A stretch of 62,531 bases of DNA from Vibrio ordalii ATCC 33509 (GCA_000257205.1 AEZC01000083.1:1-62531); one strand, 5' to 3'; positions 9,620-19,967 are shown, counted from the stretch's first letter. The notes: a model not told the origin generated them from the sequence alone. Numbers and translations: made by a program.

Positions 9620-10333
9620 TTAAACCGAACGGTTCACAAGCATTGATTTGATATGTCCAATAGCTTTCGTCGGATTTAATCCCTTAGGACAAACACTTAC
9701 ACAATTCATGATGCCATGGCAACGAAAAACGCTAAAAGCATCATCAAGATTAGATAAACGTTCATCTGTTGCGGTATCGCGGCTGTCAATTAGCCAACGA
9801 TAAGCCGCCAACAAACCTGCTGGGCCGATAAACTTATCCGGGTTCCACCAGAAAGAAGGGCATGAAGTTGTACAGCAAGCGCACATAATGCACTCATATA
9901 AACCATCTAAATGCGCTCGCTCTTCTGGTGACTGCAAGTTCTCACGAGCCGGAGGCAAGTTTCCGTCAGTCACAAGATAAGGTTTAACCTTCTCGTAATT
10001 TTCATAAAACTGGGCCATATCGACAATTAAATCACGGACGACAGGCAGCCCAGGCAAAGGTCGAATAACGATCGTGCCTTTGGCCGAAAGCGCGGATAAT
10101 GGAGTGATGCACGCTAACCCATTTTTACCATTCATGTTCAAACCGTCAGAACCACATACCCCCTCACGACACGAACGACGAAAAGCGATAGTTGGATCTT
10201 GCTCTTTCAGCAAAATGAGCGCATCCAACAACATCATGTCAGAGCCCTCTTCGACTTCAAGCAGATAATCCTTCATGTAAGGCTTTTGATCGACATCCGG
10301 ATTATAGCGATACAAAGAGAATTTCAATTTCAT
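9620..10333 (-). CDS. sdhB: Succinate dehydrogenase iron-sulfur subunit
   Basis: This membrane-associated subunit carries electrons from the SdhA flavin to ubiquinone. The 237-residue product has the N-terminal [2Fe-2S] ligands in SCREGVCGSDGLNMNGK. The two C-terminal cysteine clusters, CIMCACCTTSCPSFWW and CHGIMNCVSVCPKGLNP, hold the [4Fe-4S] and [3Fe-4S] centres. It follows sdhA by 15 bases. The length is normal. Confidence 0.98.
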   Translation of the reverse strand: MKLKFSLYRYNPDVDQKPYMKDYLLEVEEGSDMMLLDALILLKEQDPTIAFRRSCREGVCGSDGLNMNGKNGLACITPLSALSAKGTIVIRPLPGLPVVRDLIVDMAQFYENYEKVKPYLVTDGNLPPARENLQSPEERAHLDGLYECIMCACCTTSCPSFWWNPDKFIGPAGLLAAYRWLIDSRDTATDERLSNLDDAFSVFRCHGIMNCVSVCPKGLNPTKAIGHIKSMLVNRSV

Positions 10334-10348
10334 AATAGTGCCTTCTCC

Positions 10349-12115
10349 TTAGTATGTGCGCGCTTTAGGCGGAAACGCTTCACGATAAATTGGTTCCATA
10401 TTTACGCTACGCTTCGACATGCTTTCAGTCTCAGGGTTGTAAATTGAATGGCATAACCAATTAGCATCATCGCGTTCAGGATAGTCAAAGCGAGCGTGGG
10501 CTCCACGGCTTTCGGTACGATAATTTGCAGCAACCGCGGTAGCAAATGCTGTTTCCATCAAGTTTTCCAGCTCTAAACACTCGATCCGTTGAGTGTTGAA
10601 CTCGGTTGACTTGTCTGAAAGATGTGCGTTCTTCAAACGTTCACGAATCACTTTAAGCTCTTCAAGACCTTTAGCCATCGCTTCACCTTCACGGAACACC
10701 GAGAAGTTATTTTGCATACAACGTTGCAGATCTTTACGAATTTGCGCGGGATCTTCACCACCTGTACTGTTTTCCCAGCGGTTGTAACGTTCTAGGGATT
10801 TTTCAATATCCGCTTCTGTGGCAGGTTTTGCGTCCGCTTGCTTTTTCAACGTTTCGCCCAAATGCAAGCCTGTTGCTCTGCCAAAGACCACTAAATCCAG
10901 TAGAGAATTACCCCCCAAACGGTTCGCGCCATGCACCGATACTGATGCAATTTCACCACACGCAAACAGACCTTGAACTTCCACATCAGCCCCGTTGGCA
11001 TCTTGCTTAATCGCCTGACCTGAAACTTGAGTCGGTACTCCTCCCATCATGTAGTGGCAGGTTGGGATCACTGGAATCGGTTCTTTAACTGGATCAACGT
11101 GAGCAAACGTACGTGACAACTCACATACGCCCGGCAGACGAGATTCCAGAGTTTCTTTGCCAAGATGATCCAGTTTGAGCTTGATGTGCGGACCCCATGG
11201 ACCATCGCAGCCACGACCTTCACGGATCTCAATCATCATTGAGCGGGCTACTACATCGCGGCCAGCCAAATCCTTCGCGTTTGGTGCATAACGTTCCATG
11301 AAACGTTCGCCATCTTTATTTAAAAGATAGCCACCTTCACCACGACACCCTTCCGTTACCAAAACGCCAGCACCAGCAATCCCTGTTGGGTGGAATTGCC
11401 ACATTTCGATATCTTTCATCGGGACGCCAGCGCGGATAGCCATACCCACGCCATCACCCGTATTGATGTGCGCGTTGGTGGTTGAAGCATAGATACGGCC
11501 AGCTCCGCCAGTCGCTAACACTGTGGCTTTAGATTTGAAATAACAAACTTCGCCTGTTTCCATGCACAATGCGGTACAGCCAAGTACTGCACCCTCTTCA
11601 TTTTTCACTAAATCAAGTGCGTACCACTCAGAGAAAATAGTGGTCTTATATTTAATGTTTTGTTGATACAAGGTATGAAGTAGTGCGTGACCAGTACGGT
11701 CAGCGGCAGCAGCGGTTCGAGCCGCTTGTTCACCGCCAAAATTTTTGGATTGCCCACCAAATGGGCGCTGATAAATGGTGCCATTGTCAAAACGAGAAAA
11801 AGGCAAACCCATTTTCTCTAGTTCAATCACCGACTCTGGGCCATTTTTACACATGTACTCGATAGCATCTTGGTCACCGATATAGTCAGAACCCTTTACC
11901 GTGTCATACATATGTTGTTCCCAATGGTCCTCATGCGCGTTGCCTAACGCAACGGTAATACCACCTTGAGCTGAAACCGTGTGAGAACGTGTTGGAAAAA
12001 CTTTTGAGAGCAGAGCACAGGATAAACCTTGCTCTGAAATTTGCAGTGCTGCACGCATACCAGCACCACCAGCGCCGATCACTACGGCATCAAATTCACG
12101 AACTGGAATAGTCAC
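10349..12115 (-). CDS. sdhA: Succinate dehydrogenase flavoprotein subunit
   Basis: This is the catalytic subunit that oxidises succinate to fumarate. The 588-residue product has the FAD Rossmann motif ([14 protein letters not shown], about residues 11-24). The histidine for covalent FAD attachment lies in [12 protein letters not shown] (His45). The substrate and active-site regions are [11 protein letters not shown] and [17 protein letters not shown]. It directly abuts sdhD (12115/12116). It belongs with sdhCDB as respiratory complex II. Confidence 0.98.
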   Translation of the reverse strand: MTIPVREFDAVVIGAGGAGMRAALQISEQGLSCALLSKVFPTRSHTVSAQGGITVALGNAHEDHWEQHMYDTVKGSDYIGDQDAIEYMCKNGPESVIELEKMGLPFSRFDNGTIYQRPFGGQSKNFGGEQAARTAAAADRTGHALLHTLYQQNIKYKTTIFSEWYALDLVKNEEGAVLGCTALCMETGEVCYFKSKATVLATGGAGRIYASTTNAHINTGDGVGMAIRAGVPMKDIEMWQFHPTGIAGAGVLVTEGCRGEGGYLLNKDGERFMERYAPNAKDLAGRDVVARSMMIEIREGRGCDGPWGPHIKLKLDHLGKETLESRLPGVCELSRTFAHVDPVKEPIPVIPTCHYMMGGVPTQVSGQAIKQDANGADVEVQGLFACGEIASVSVHGANRLGGNSLLDLVVFGRATGLHLGETLKKQADAKPATEADIEKSLERYNRWENSTGGEDPAQIRKDLQRCMQNNFSVFREGEAMAKGLEELKVIRERLKNAHLSDKSTEFNTQRIECLELENLMETAFATAVAANYRTESRGAHARFDYPERDDANWLCHSIYNPETESMSKRSVNMEPIYREAFPPKARTY

Positions 12116-12463
12116 TTACGCACCCCACAATACAAATAAGCCAGAGAAGAAGTATCCAAAAAGCACTGCGATAACGACCAATTGCAGGCCGCCACGCAAT
12201 TTAGAACACTTAATATAATCCGTTAATACTTGCCATAAACCGATCCAACCATGGATAAGGACAGAGACTAACGCCAGCATTGTGAAGACTTTGGTAAAGG
12301 TTCCACCAAAAAACTGTGTCCATGAGACATAGGAGATATCACCAGAGAAAGCACAGAAGCTGACTAGGTAGATAGTATAAAGAGTCATAATGATCGCAGA
12401 AGCACGGATCAGCAGATAATCATGCACTCCGTTACGACCAAAAGAAGAAACATGTTTTACCAT
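12116..12463 (-). CDS. sdhD: Succinate dehydrogenase membrane anchor SdhD
   Basis: This small integral membrane protein helps bind heme b and ubiquinone in complex II. The 115-residue product has three hydrophobic helices (about residues 18-40, 53-77 and 90-112). The motif VLIHGWIGLWQVLTDYIK contains the conserved heme-ligand histidine and the Asp-Tyr of the quinone site. It overlaps sdhC by seven bases. Confidence 0.96.
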   Translation of the reverse strand: MVKHVSSFGRNGVHDYLLIRASAIIMTLYTIYLVSFCAFSGDISYVSWTQFFGGTFTKVFTMLALVSVLIHGWIGLWQVLTDYIKCSKLRGGLQLVVIAVLFGYFFSGLFVLWGA

Positions 12464-12849
12464 ACCAATACTCCCGCTAAAACGGAAAGCACTGCTGTTG
12501 CGATGAAGGCGACTTTGGCACTCATAGCCCCTGACTCCAACTCTTCAAAGTGGCCCAGGTCCATCAGCAAATGGCGTATACCACCTGCAATGTGGTAAGA
12601 CAGTGCGGTTAAAATTCCCCATAAAATAAATTTTGCGAAAAAGCCATTCACAATGTTGCTGGCTTCCATAAAACCTACCGGAGAACTTAACGAGAGGGAG
12701 AGTAACCACAACAAAATTCCGACCGCAACGAACATCATCACCCCAGACACTCGGTGTAGGATGGATGCAATCGCACTGATCGGAAAGTGAATGGTCTGTA
12801 AATCTAAATTAACAGGTCTTGACTTTCTTTCTTTCACGGGCTTGCTCAC
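12457..12849 (-). CDS. sdhC: Succinate dehydrogenase cytochrome b556 subunit SdhC
   Basis: This is the other membrane anchor of complex II and the first gene of the sdhCDAB-sucABCD block. The 130-residue product has the family signature near the N-terminus (RPVNLDLQTIHFPISAIASI, then LHRVSGVMMF) with the quinone-site Ser and Arg. The heme-ligand histidine lies in SYHIAGGIRHLLMDLGH. Three membrane helices are visible. Its promoter must lie in the 404-base gap shared with gltA. Confidence 0.97.
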   Translation of the reverse strand: MSKPVKERKSRPVNLDLQTIHFPISAIASILHRVSGVMMFVAVGILLWLLSLSLSSPVGFMEASNIVNGFFAKFILWGILTALSYHIAGGIRHLLMDLGHFEELESGAMSAKVAFIATAVLSVLAGVLVW

Positions 12850-13253
12850 TCAGCTCCATTGAGCATTTATAGTTATAAATGAATTTTGGTTGTAAAACCT
12901 ACAAAAGCTAACATCATTTTAACATAAATGGCCCGTTCTGGCGCGGTTAAATGTAAAAAAAACGTTAAAACGTTAACAAGAAAGGCAGAGTACAACAGTT
13001 AAATACAGTTTCTAGCCTTTTATTTATAAGGTGTTCACCAAAATTTTCAGTGCCACTATACGGCTCGCAACATTCTAATACAATTGATGTAACAATTTTT
13101 GCTACACAGAACAGATTTTTAACTTTATATGTATAAAAAATCAAAACAAGTGCACACATCAGACGAGAAAAATTGACTTTAATTAAGAACACACGTACAA
13201 AAATGTCACACAAACATCCTGGACGGATTAAATAATAAACAAAGGAGATTGTT
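12850..13253. promoter_or_regulatory. Divergent sdhC/gltA control region (404 bases, no gene)
   Basis: This AT-rich gap separates the two divergent TCA transcripts. In enterobacteria the equivalent region is controlled by ArcA and CRP. Here TAACATCATTTTAAC (12909-12923) partly resembles an ArcA box (11 of 15 by my alignment), and an ACGTTAAAACGTTAAC-type repeat lies at about 12961-12976. I saw no convincing full CRP site. A minus-strand open frame at 12965-13213 has no recognisable protein character and I do not call it. Confidence 0.5.
13173..13201 (+). promoter_or_regulatory. Candidate sigma-70 promoter for gltA
   Basis: TTGACT (13173-13178), a 17-base spacer and TACAAA (13196-13201) lie about 50 bases before the gltA start. 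This is by eye only. Other promoters could exist further upstream in the gap. Confidence 0.4.
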
Positions 13254-14543
13254 ATGGCAGATAAGAAAGCGACCCTTCATATCGAAGGGAAAGCGCCAAT
13301 CGAACTGCCGATTATGGATGGGACTGTAGGCCCACAAGTAATCGACGTTCGTAAGCTAGGAGCCAACGGATATTTCACTTTTGACCCTGGTTTTCTTGCC
13401 ACTGCATCTTGTGAATCTCAAATTACTTATATCGATGGCGAAAAAGGGGTGTTACTGCACCGCGGCTTCCCTATTGATCAATTAGCCAATAACGCTGATT
13501 ACTTGGAAGTTTGTTATATTCTTCTTTACGGTGAAGCCCCTAATCGTAATCAATATGAAGAGTTTAAACATACGGTGACGCGTCACACTATGGTCCACGA
13601 GCAAATTGCAAGTTTCTTCCACGGCTTCCGCCGTGATGCTCATCCAATGGCTGTAATGTGTGGTGTGGTTGGAGCGCTTGCCGCGTTCTACCATGATTCA
13701 CTTGATATTAATAATGATATACACCGAGAAATAGCGGCTTATAGGCTACTCTCAAAAATGCCAACACTGGCTGCAATGTGCTACAAGTACTCTGTCGGCC
13801 AACCATTTATCTACCCACGTAATGACTTAAACTACGCTGAAAACTTTTTGCATATGATGTTTGCAACACCATGTGAAGAATATGAGGTTAATCCTGTAGT
13901 TGCTCGTGCGATGGATAAAATTTTCACTCTGCATGCTGATCATGAACAAAACGCATCAACCTCAACGGTTCGCCTTGCTGGTTCTTCTGGTGCTAACCCG
14001 TTTGCCTGTATTGCGGCTGGCATTGCCTCTTTGTGGGGGCCTGCTCATGGTGGGGCTAACGAAGCCTGTCTGCGTATGTTAGAGGAGATAGGCAACGTTG
14101 ATAACATTCCTGAGTATGTGGTCAGAGCAAAAGATAAGGATGACCCATTCCGTTTAATGGGTTTTGGTCACCGTGTTTATAAAAACTACGATCCGCGAGC
14201 AACGGTAATGCGTGAAGCTTGCCATGATGTACTCAAAGAGCTCAATATTCAGGATCCATTGTTGGATGTCGCAATGGAACTTGAGCGCATTGCCCTTTCT
14301 GACGCATACTTTGTTGAGAAAAAACTCTACCCCAACGTAGATTTTTACTCAGGCATTATTCTAAAGGCGATCGGTATTCCAATCTCAATGTTTACCGTTA
14401 TCTTTGCAATGTCTCGTACTATCGGCTGGATTGCTCACTGGAATGAAATGCACAGTGACCCAGACAATAAAATTGGTCGACCTCGTCAACTTTATACTGG
14501 CCAAAAAATGCGTGATTTCAAGCCATTACACGAACGTGCATAG
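13254..14543 (+). CDS. gltA: Citrate synthase (type II)
   Basis: This enzyme condenses oxaloacetate with acetyl-CoA, the entry step of the TCA cycle. The 429-residue product is the large NADH-sensitive hexameric type. Catalytic regions are visible: [20 protein letters not shown], the His of [30 protein letters not shown], and the catalytic Asp region in [11 protein letters not shown] strong ribosome-binding site (AAAGGAGA) precedes the ATG. It is divergent from sdhC and ends in a strong terminator shared with the convergent Nif3-like gene. Confidence 0.98.
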   Translation: MADKKATLHIEGKAPIELPIMDGTVGPQVIDVRKLGANGYFTFDPGFLATASCESQITYIDGEKGVLLHRGFPIDQLANNADYLEVCYILLYGEAPNRNQYEEFKHTVTRHTMVHEQIASFFHGFRRDAHPMAVMCGVVGALAAFYHDSLDINNDIHREIAAYRLLSKMPTLAAMCYKYSVGQPFIYPRNDLNYAENFLHMMFATPCEEYEVNPVVARAMDKIFTLHADHEQNASTSTVRLAGSSGANPFACIAAGIASLWGPAHGGANEACLRMLEEIGNVDNIPEYVVRAKDKDDPFRLMGFGHRVYKNYDPRATVMREACHDVLKELNIQDPLLDVAMELERIALSDAYFVEKKLYPNVDFYSGIILKAIGIPISMFTVIFAMSRTIGWIAHWNEMHSDPDNKIGRPRQLYTGQKMRDFKPLHERA

Positions 14544-14568
14544 TAATCAGTTATAACACTTCATTGAA

Positions 14569-14597
14569 AAGAGCGAGTTAACACTCGCTCTTTTTTT
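14569..14597. terminator. Terminator after gltA
   Basis: AGAGCGAGT pairs with ACTCGCTCT around a short loop, followed by seven T on the plus strand and preceded by A residues, so it may also serve the convergent gene at 14629-15384. Confidence 0.9.
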
Positions 14598-14628
14598 ACT
14601 TGGTACCTTTACAAAAAGAAACAGCCCA

Positions 14629-15384
14629 TTAGACAGGATTATCGATATCGATAAACTCGACCTCAAAATCATATTCGTTCGCTAACCATTCTCCGAGAGC
14701 TTTCACTCCATACCGTTCTGTTGCATGGTGGCCAGCTGCGAAGTAATGGACGTTTTGCTCTCTTGCTGAATAGGTAGTCCGCTCTGATATTTCACCAGAG
14801 ATGAACGCATCTAATCCGTGCTGCGCCGCTAGATCGACGTAATCTTGCCCACCACCAGTACACCAACCCACCGTTTTGATGATTCTGTTTGAGTTCGGTG
14901 CTACGTGCAGTGGCCGTCGTTGCAAAGCTTGTTCGATTCGTTGACTGAGTTCATCGGCTGTCAACGCTTGTTCAAAATGGCCATACATGGCGAGCGACTG
15001 CGGGTGCCCTTCTAATCCACCATCAACATGAATCCCCAATAAATCAGCTAGCAATTTGTTATTACCTAATTCTGGATGGATGTCTAACGGCAAATGATAC
15101 GCGTATAAGTTGATATCGCTTTGTATCAAAGATCGGATCCGTTGCCCTTTCATTCCACGGATGGACTCAGGCTCACTTTTCCAGAAATAACCATGGTGTA
15201 CCAGCAAAGCATCAGCATTATGCTCAATCGCTTGTTCGATCAAAGCTTGAGAGGCTGTCACCCCTGTAACAATTTTTTTGATTTCAGTACGGCCTTCCAC
15301 TTGCAATCCATTAGGGCAATAGTCTTTAATCAATTGAGGATTAAGCTTTTGATTGAGCAGAGCTTCAAGTTTTAAATTATCCAT
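14629..15384 (-). CDS. Nif3-like dinuclear metal-centre protein (YbgI family)
   Basis: The 251-residue product belongs to the Nif3/YbgI family of hexameric toroids with a di-metal site, annotated in databases as GTP cyclohydrolase 1 type 2-like but of unsettled cellular role. The metal-binding histidines are in LLVHHGYFWKSEP and near the C-terminus in HYFAAGHHATERYG. The central GWCTGGGQDYVDLA and FISGEISERTTYSAREQ segments are also family motifs. The gene is convergent with gltA and divergent from the DUF1853 gene. Confidence 0.92.
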   Translation of the reverse strand: MDNLKLEALLNQKLNPQLIKDYCPNGLQVEGRTEIKKIVTGVTASQALIEQAIEHNADALLVHHGYFWKSEPESIRGMKGQRIRSLIQSDINLYAYHLPLDIHPELGNNKLLADLLGIHVDGGLEGHPQSLAMYGHFEQALTADELSQRIEQALQRRPLHVAPNSNRIIKTVGWCTGGGQDYVDLAAQHGLDAFISGEISERTTYSAREQNVHYFAAGHHATERYGVKALGEWLANEYDFEVEFIDIDNPV

Positions 15385-15470
15385 CTTTCATTCCAAAATT
15401 GAGTTTTATCATTAGCGTGGTTATAACAATTTCAGGCTAGAATGTCGAAAAATAAGGACGAGAACAATTA

Positions 15471-16229
15471 ATGGCAATGGACCTCAACACACTGGCACAC
15501 TGGGTGTCGACAACCCCTACTCTTTTCCAAGGAGAGGGTGTGGTCGCGGCGCGTACTCCTTTTTTACCCAATGTTCCGATATTGAAAGAAGAATATAGAG
15601 GGAACCCTAGGTTAGGCTTTCTCTACCAGCATTTATGTTCTTTATTGTTTACGCTAAACCCCACTTATTCCGCCGTTTCTGAAGAAATTCAATTGAACGA
15701 AGCAGGAAGTACACTAGGTTCGTTAGATTTTGTCATCAAAAATAAACGCAGTCAGCGTTATGAACATTGGGAAGTGGCGGTCAAGTTTTACCTGCTGCAT
15801 CAAGGTCTGTGGTATGGTCCTAATGCTCAAGATCGATTAGATCTCAAACTTGAACATATGCTAAACCATCAATTGCCCCTTTCTCAATCAGCCCAATTTA
15901 GCGACACTTACCCACTATGGCGTGATATCAGCCGCCATTTGCTGATGCAAGGGCGCTTATATGTAAACCCTTTTCACGATGAGCCTGTTCCTAGTGAATG
16001 CCTAGGTTATCAACTCAATCCGTCACAAATTGCTGGTTTTTGGTGTTATCAAAGCCAGTCTCATCAAATAGATGAAACCTTATTCTTACTGGAAAAGCCT
16101 CAATGGATCAGTGGGAAAAACGAACACTCCGCACGTTATATGGCAAGTAAAAAGCCCGAGTTTGTACATTGCCAAAGTGACAGCGGAAAATTCTGGTTTG
16201 TCGTACCAGACAGTTGGCCTCAGCTTTAA
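15471..16229 (+). CDS. DUF1853 family protein
   Basis: The 252-residue product matches the conserved DUF1853 family, whose function is unknown. Recognisable features are LGFLYQHLCSLLF, the GSLDFVIKN strand and YEHWEVAVKFYLL. This order (an acidic residue followed by an E/K-containing strand) is reminiscent of PD-(D/E)XK nuclease-like folds, but I infer that only from pattern. There is no signal peptide or membrane segment, so it is probably cytosolic. Two nearby ATGs (15471 and 15477) are possible starts. An ERIC-type repeat lies just downstream. Confidence 0.85.
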   Translation: MAMDLNTLAHWVSTTPTLFQGEGVVAARTPFLPNVPILKEEYRGNPRLGFLYQHLCSLLFTLNPTYSAVSEEIQLNEAGSTLGSLDFVIKNKRSQRYEHWEVAVKFYLLHQGLWYGPNAQDRLDLKLEHMLNHQLPLSQSAQFSDTYPLWRDISRHLLMQGRLYVNPFHDEPVPSECLGYQLNPSQIAGFWCYQSQSHQIDETLFLLEKPQWISGKNEHSARYMASKKPEFVHCQSDSGKFWFVVPDSWPQL

Positions 16230-16245
16230 CCAAAATAATAGACAA

Positions 16246-16375
16246 CTATACCCAAACAACTTGGAGTTGCAGGTAGGCGGCAAGTGAGTGAGTCCCCATG
16301 AGCATAGGTAAACTATGTGATTGGGGTGAACGAACGTAGCCAACACCGCTGCAGCTTCAAGTAGGAAGGGGATAG
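16246..16375. repeat. ERIC/IRU-type intergenic repeat element
   Basis: This 130-base imperfect palindrome has CTATACCC at the left end and GGGGATAG at the right end. Inside are the hallmark core words AGGCGGCAAGTGAGTGAGTC, ATTGGGGTGAACGAACG and CAGCTTCAAGTA known from enterobacterial repetitive intergenic consensus elements, which also occur in Vibrio. It sits in the convergent gap between the DUF1853 gene and pgm, the usual transcribed non-coding location for such elements. Confidence 0.88.
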
Positions 16376-16381
16376 ATATAA

Positions 16382-16407
16382 AATAGGCGGCCTCTGGCCG
16401 CCTATTG
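16382..16407. terminator. Terminator after pgm
   Basis: AATAGGCGGCC pairs with GGCCGCCTATT around a three-base loop. On the minus strand it is followed by an AT-rich TTTATAT tract, so it most likely ends pgm. It could also end the convergent transcript. Confidence 0.8.
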
Positions 16408-16423
16408 GAATTGATAAGTTTGC

Positions 16424-18070
16424 TTACAAACCAGCGTCGGCAAAGACTTGATTAACAATCTGTTGCGCTTCCGCTTCGATTTGCTTGAGGTGCTCATCGC
16501 CCTTAAAACTTTCACAATAGATCTTATAAATATCTTCTGTGCCTGATGGACGAGCAGCAAACCAGCCATAATCAGTGGTCACTTTTAATCCACCGATGAC
16601 TGCGCCATTGCCGGGAGCATGCGTCAAGCGGGCTGTGATCTCATCTCCCGCTAATGTTTGCGCAGAGACCATCTCTGGTGATAATTTGCTCAGCACTGCT
16701 TTTTGCGGGCCATTTGCGACAGCTTGAATACGACTATATTTAGACTCTCCATGTTTGGCAGCCAGATCTTCATAATATTGTTGTGGGTTTTTACCTGTGA
16801 CAGCAGTGATTTCCGCCGCCAGTAAGCAAAGGATAATACCGTCTTTATCCGTTGACCAAGGCGTTCCGTCTTTACGCAGGAATGACGCACCTGCGCTCTC
16901 TTCACCACCAAAACCGAAGTGACCACTGTATAAGCCATCAACAAACCACTTAAAGCCGACAGGTACTTCGCACAGCTCACGGCCAAGATCGGCAACCACA
17001 CGGTCAATCAATGCACTTGATACTAACGTTTTACCAACAGCGACTTCTTTACGCCATTGCTTGCGGTGACGGTACAAATAATCGATGCATACGGCTAAGA
17101 AATGGTTCGGGTTCATCAAACCTTTCGGAGTGACAATGCCGTGGCGGTCGTAGTCAGGGTCATTACCAAACGCGAGATCATACTGATCTTTTAACGCTAA
17201 TAACCCCGCCATCGCGTAAGGCGAAGAGCAGTCCATACGCACTACGCCATCTTTATCGAGTGACATAAATTGGAATGTCGGATCCACCGCTTCGCTCACC
17301 AGTGTCAAATCAAGCTGATACGCTTTGCCAATTTGACGCCAGTAGTCAATACCACTGCCACCGAGCGGATCAACACCCAGTTTTAGATTGGCTTTTTGGA
17401 TGGCCTCCATATCAATCACATTCACTAAGTCATCAATATAAGGTTTCACAAGATCAACTTGTTTAAACAGTGGCGATTGCTTTGCCGACATAATAGGCAG
17501 ACGCTTCACCCCTTGCATGCCTTCTGCAATGATCTCATTGGCCCGGTTCTCAATCGCTTGGGTGATTTCCCCTTCAGCGGGGCCGCCATGGGTAGGATTG
17601 TATTTAATACCGCCATCTTGTGGTGGATTATGAGAAGGTGTGATCACAATGCCATCAGCTTTTTGCGCGTGCTTCAAGTTATGAGTCAAGATTGCGTGTG
17701 AAATACCCGGAGTTGGCGTATAGCCATTATCCTGTTGAACGATCACTTCAATTCCATTAGCGATCAGCACTTCAAGTACGCTAGAAAAAGCAGGCTCAGA
17801 GAGTGCGTGCGTGTCTTTTCCGACAAAAATCGGCCCAGTGGTTCCTTGCTGAGCGCGCACTTCTGCTACCGCTTGAGCAATAGCAAGAATATGGTTTTCG
17901 TTAAATGTCGATTTATCCGCACAACCACGATGCCCCGAAGTACCAAATTGCACTTTATGGTCTGGGTTAGCCGCATCAGGTTGAAGTAAAAAGTAGTTTG
18001 CAACGAGCGCAGGGATATTATGTAAGTCTTCCTGCCGTGCTTTTTGTCCGGCGCGTGGGTGCATAGCCAT
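16424..18070 (-). CDS. pgm: Phosphoglucomutase (alpha-D-glucose specific)
   Basis: This enzyme interconverts glucose 1-phosphate and glucose 6-phosphate, linking glycogen, galactose and sugar-nucleotide metabolism. The protein has the phosphoserine loop [20 protein letters not shown], the metal-binding loop [10 protein letters not shown], the sugar-binding [12 protein letters not shown] and the phosphate-binding [13 protein letters not shown] prefer the ATG at 18070 ([13 protein letters not shown], 548 residues). It matches the family N-terminus and has an AAAGGA eight bases upstream, whereas the ATG at 18079 overlaps that ribosome-binding site. It lies downstream of seqA, separated by a hairpin. 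Confidence 0.96.
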   Translation of the reverse strand: MAMHPRAGQKARQEDLHNIPALVANYFLLQPDAANPDHKVQFGTSGHRGCADKSTFNENHILAIAQAVAEVRAQQGTTGPIFVGKDTHALSEPAFSSVLEVLIANGIEVIVQQDNGYTPTPGISHAILTHNLKHAQKADGIVITPSHNPPQDGGIKYNPTHGGPAEGEITQAIENRANEIIAEGMQGVKRLPIMSAKQSPLFKQVDLVKPYIDDLVNVIDMEAIQKANLKLGVDPLGGSGIDYWRQIGKAYQLDLTLVSEAVDPTFQFMSLDKDGVVRMDCSSPYAMAGLLALKDQYDLAFGNDPDYDRHGIVTPKGLMNPNHFLAVCIDYLYRHRKQWRKEVAVGKTLVSSALIDRVVADLGRELCEVPVGFKWFVDGLYSGHFGFGGEESAGASFLRKDGTPWSTDKDGIILCLLAAEITAVTGKNPQQYYEDLAAKHGESKYSRIQAVANGPQKAVLSKLSPEMVSAQTLAGDEITARLTHAPGNGAVIGGLKVTTDYGWFAARPSGTEDIYKIYCESFKGDEHLKQIEAEAQQIVNQVFADAGL

Positions 18071-18104
18071 TTTTGACATCCTTTCTTAAAATAACAATGA
18101 AATA

Positions 18105-18148
18105 AAAAGCCTCATCATACGGATTTATTGGTCCGCAGTATGAGGCTT
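18105..18148 (-). terminator. Hairpin terminator after seqA
   Basis: AAGCCTCAT and ATGAGGCTT close an interrupted stem that also pairs CGGA with TCCG. On the minus strand it is followed by TTTTTATTT. It separates seqA from pgm. Confidence 0.75.
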
Positions 18149-18180
18149 GAATCAGATTTTTATCTATGAATGGGCACAAA

Positions 18181-18726
18181 TCAGATTGAGTGTGTCACTT
18201 TCTCAATAATATCACTCGGGAAATTCATCAATACCATCAGCTGCTCGATCATCTGTTGTTTGCGGCTAGTATTATTATTAGTAATGACCCAAAATGGTGT
18301 GTTTGGAATCGCTCTTGGCTTGGTTGTCTGCCCACTAGCAAGCAAGGTTTGCTCGTTGTCAGCAAAATACACACGCTTACGTCCTTTCACTAAGGTCGCT
18401 TCAGCAAAACTTACTGGATCGATACGGTATAAGGTTGAAAGCACTAACATAAAACGATCAATTGCTTTTTTCAAAGCCGCAAACTCATCAGAAATGAGCA
18501 AAGAACGCATCTCTTTTACGCTATCAATCTGTATCTCTTGTACGGCATCTTTACTCACAACAATGCCCTTGGGCTCGGTACTTACTTGCGTCACGACCGC
18601 TGCTGCAGACACTTTACCGTCAACATTGAGCAAACGGCGTAAAATATCCGACGCGCTTTCTCCAATATGTTGGGTTTGGCTGGCAATATAACGGTATAGA
18701 TCCTCATCAACCTCAATTGTTTTCAT
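18181..18726 (-). CDS. seqA: Replication-initiation regulator SeqA
   Basis: SeqA binds hemimethylated GATC sites, sequesters new origins and limits re-initiation. The 181-residue product has the N-terminal oligomerisation motif (MKTIEVDEDLYRYIASQTQH, then IGESASDILRRLL). A linker follows, then a C-terminal DNA-binding domain (GRKRVYFADNEQTLLASG and PFWVITNNNTSRKQQM) with the residues used to contact GATC pairs. Its presence implies Dam methylation in this organism. It is divergent from ybfF and upstream of pgm, the same order as in other gammaproteobacteria. Confidence 0.97.
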   Translation of the reverse strand: MKTIEVDEDLYRYIASQTQHIGESASDILRRLLNVDGKVSAAAVVTQVSTEPKGIVVSKDAVQEIQIDSVKEMRSLLISDEFAALKKAIDRFMLVLSTLYRIDPVSFAEATLVKGRKRVYFADNEQTLLASGQTTKPRAIPNTPFWVITNNNTSRKQQMIEQLMVLMNFPSDIIEKVTHSI

Positions 18727-18818
18727 TCGCTTTTCACAATCTCAATGTTTAAACTCTGAGGGATTATAGCGAGATCTTCACTGATACTCTACGTTAAACC
18801 AATCACTAATAAGATAAA

Positions 18819-19589
18819 ATGTCAGCACTTCTTAATTACAAACTCGAAGGTGAAGGTCACACCGTTGTTTTGATCCATGGTTTATTCGGCAATTTAGACA
18901 ACCTAGGTTTGCTAGCAAGAGACCTAAAAGCCGATCACCAAGTATTGAGTATTGACTTGCGTAATCACGGTCAATCATTTCACAGTGAGGAACATGATTA
19001 CGCGAGCATGGCATTCGATGTTGCGAGTTTACTCGAAGAGTTAGCTTGTGATTCAGTCACGCTGATTGGCCATTCAATGGGCGGTAAAGTTGCCATGAAG
19101 CTGACTGACATCGCCTCATCCAAAGTCGCCAAACTGGTGGTTTTAGATATGGCACCCGTCAGCTATCAGCATCGGAAACATGATAACGTACTGGCGGGGC
19201 TCAACGCGGTTATTGCGCAGCAGCCTACCTCGCGAACAAAGGTCATGGCCATTTTAGCGCAACATATTGAGCTAGAAGGCGTACGACAATTTCTCAGTAA
19301 ATCATTATTTAAACGAGAAGATGGTGTAATGAGCTGGCGTTTTAATGTTCCCGCTATTGAAAAAAATTATTGGAATATTTTAGGCTGGGAGCCAATTCCT
19401 TGCAGCTCTATTCCAACCTTATTGGTTAAAGGCAGCGACTCTGACTATCTACTACCGGAACACCAAGAAATGATCCAGCAGCAGTTTAGCCAAGCGAAAG
19501 CGCACGTCATCGCCAACACAGGGCACTGGCTACATGCAGAAAAGCCCGTTGAAGTTTTACGAGCGATCAGAAAGTTCATTGGCAGCTAG
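18819..19589 (+). CDS. ybfF: Alpha/beta-hydrolase, YbfF-type esterase
   Basis: The 256-residue product is an alpha/beta-hydrolase with the oxyanion region LIHGLFGNLDNLG, the nucleophile elbow IGHSMGGKVAM and a C-terminal catalytic histidine in TGHWLHAEKP. These match E. coli YbfF, an acyl-ester/thioesterase-like enzyme of uncertain physiological substrate. No signal peptide is seen, so it is cytosolic. The gene heads a plus-strand run with a DUF2788 gene and fldA. Confidence 0.92.
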   Translation: MSALLNYKLEGEGHTVVLIHGLFGNLDNLGLLARDLKADHQVLSIDLRNHGQSFHSEEHDYASMAFDVASLLEELACDSVTLIGHSMGGKVAMKLTDIASSKVAKLVVLDMAPVSYQHRKHDNVLAGLNAVIAQQPTSRTKVMAILAQHIELEGVRQFLSKSLFKREDGVMSWRFNVPAIEKNYWNILGWEPIPCSSIPTLLVKGSDSDYLLPEHQEMIQQQFSQAKAHVIANTGHWLHAEKPVEVLRAIRKFIGS

Positions 19590-19697
19590 CCGCTTTACTG
19601 TGAAACAACAAGTGTGAAATAGGTACCAATGCGCGCATTAACTTTGACGAATAACAGTGTTATAGTGCGCTCAAGCAAATTGGCATAAAGGATACCC

Positions 19698-19919
19698 ATG
19701 CTGTACGACTACATGAACATGCTTGAGTCAATTGGACTCGATCTTCTTTTTGCGTCTATATTTTTCCTTATCGGTATGGCAATAAAAGATGTCCTTAAGC
19801 AAGGTAATGTACCGCCATTTGGGCGCCGTATTGTATGGCTAGTTCTGTTTTTAGGTTGTGCTGGCTTTATCCTTAAAGGACTTATCCAACTCAGTTGGGA
19901 AGGCACCGGACTGGGGTAA
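19698..19919 (+). CDS. DUF2788 small membrane protein
   Basis: This 73-residue protein has two predicted membrane helices (about residues 13-29 and 46-63) around a short conserved loop, KQGNVPPFGRRIVWLVLFLG. It matches the small DUF2788 family found beside fldA in Vibrio. Function is unknown. It lies 48 bases upstream of fldA and probably shares its transcript. Confidence 0.85.
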   Translation: MLYDYMNMLESIGLDLLFASIFFLIGMAIKDVLKQGNVPPFGRRIVWLVLFLGCAGFILKGLIQLSWEGTGLG

Positions 19920-19967
19920 AGAACACGCTCATCCGCCAGAAAATGACAAATTAAAGGTAATGATTCT

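Noticed and set aside
12965..13213. An 82-codon minus-strand frame in the sdhC-gltA gap
   Set aside because: It overlaps the gltA promoter region, has no ribosome-binding site and no family resemblance.
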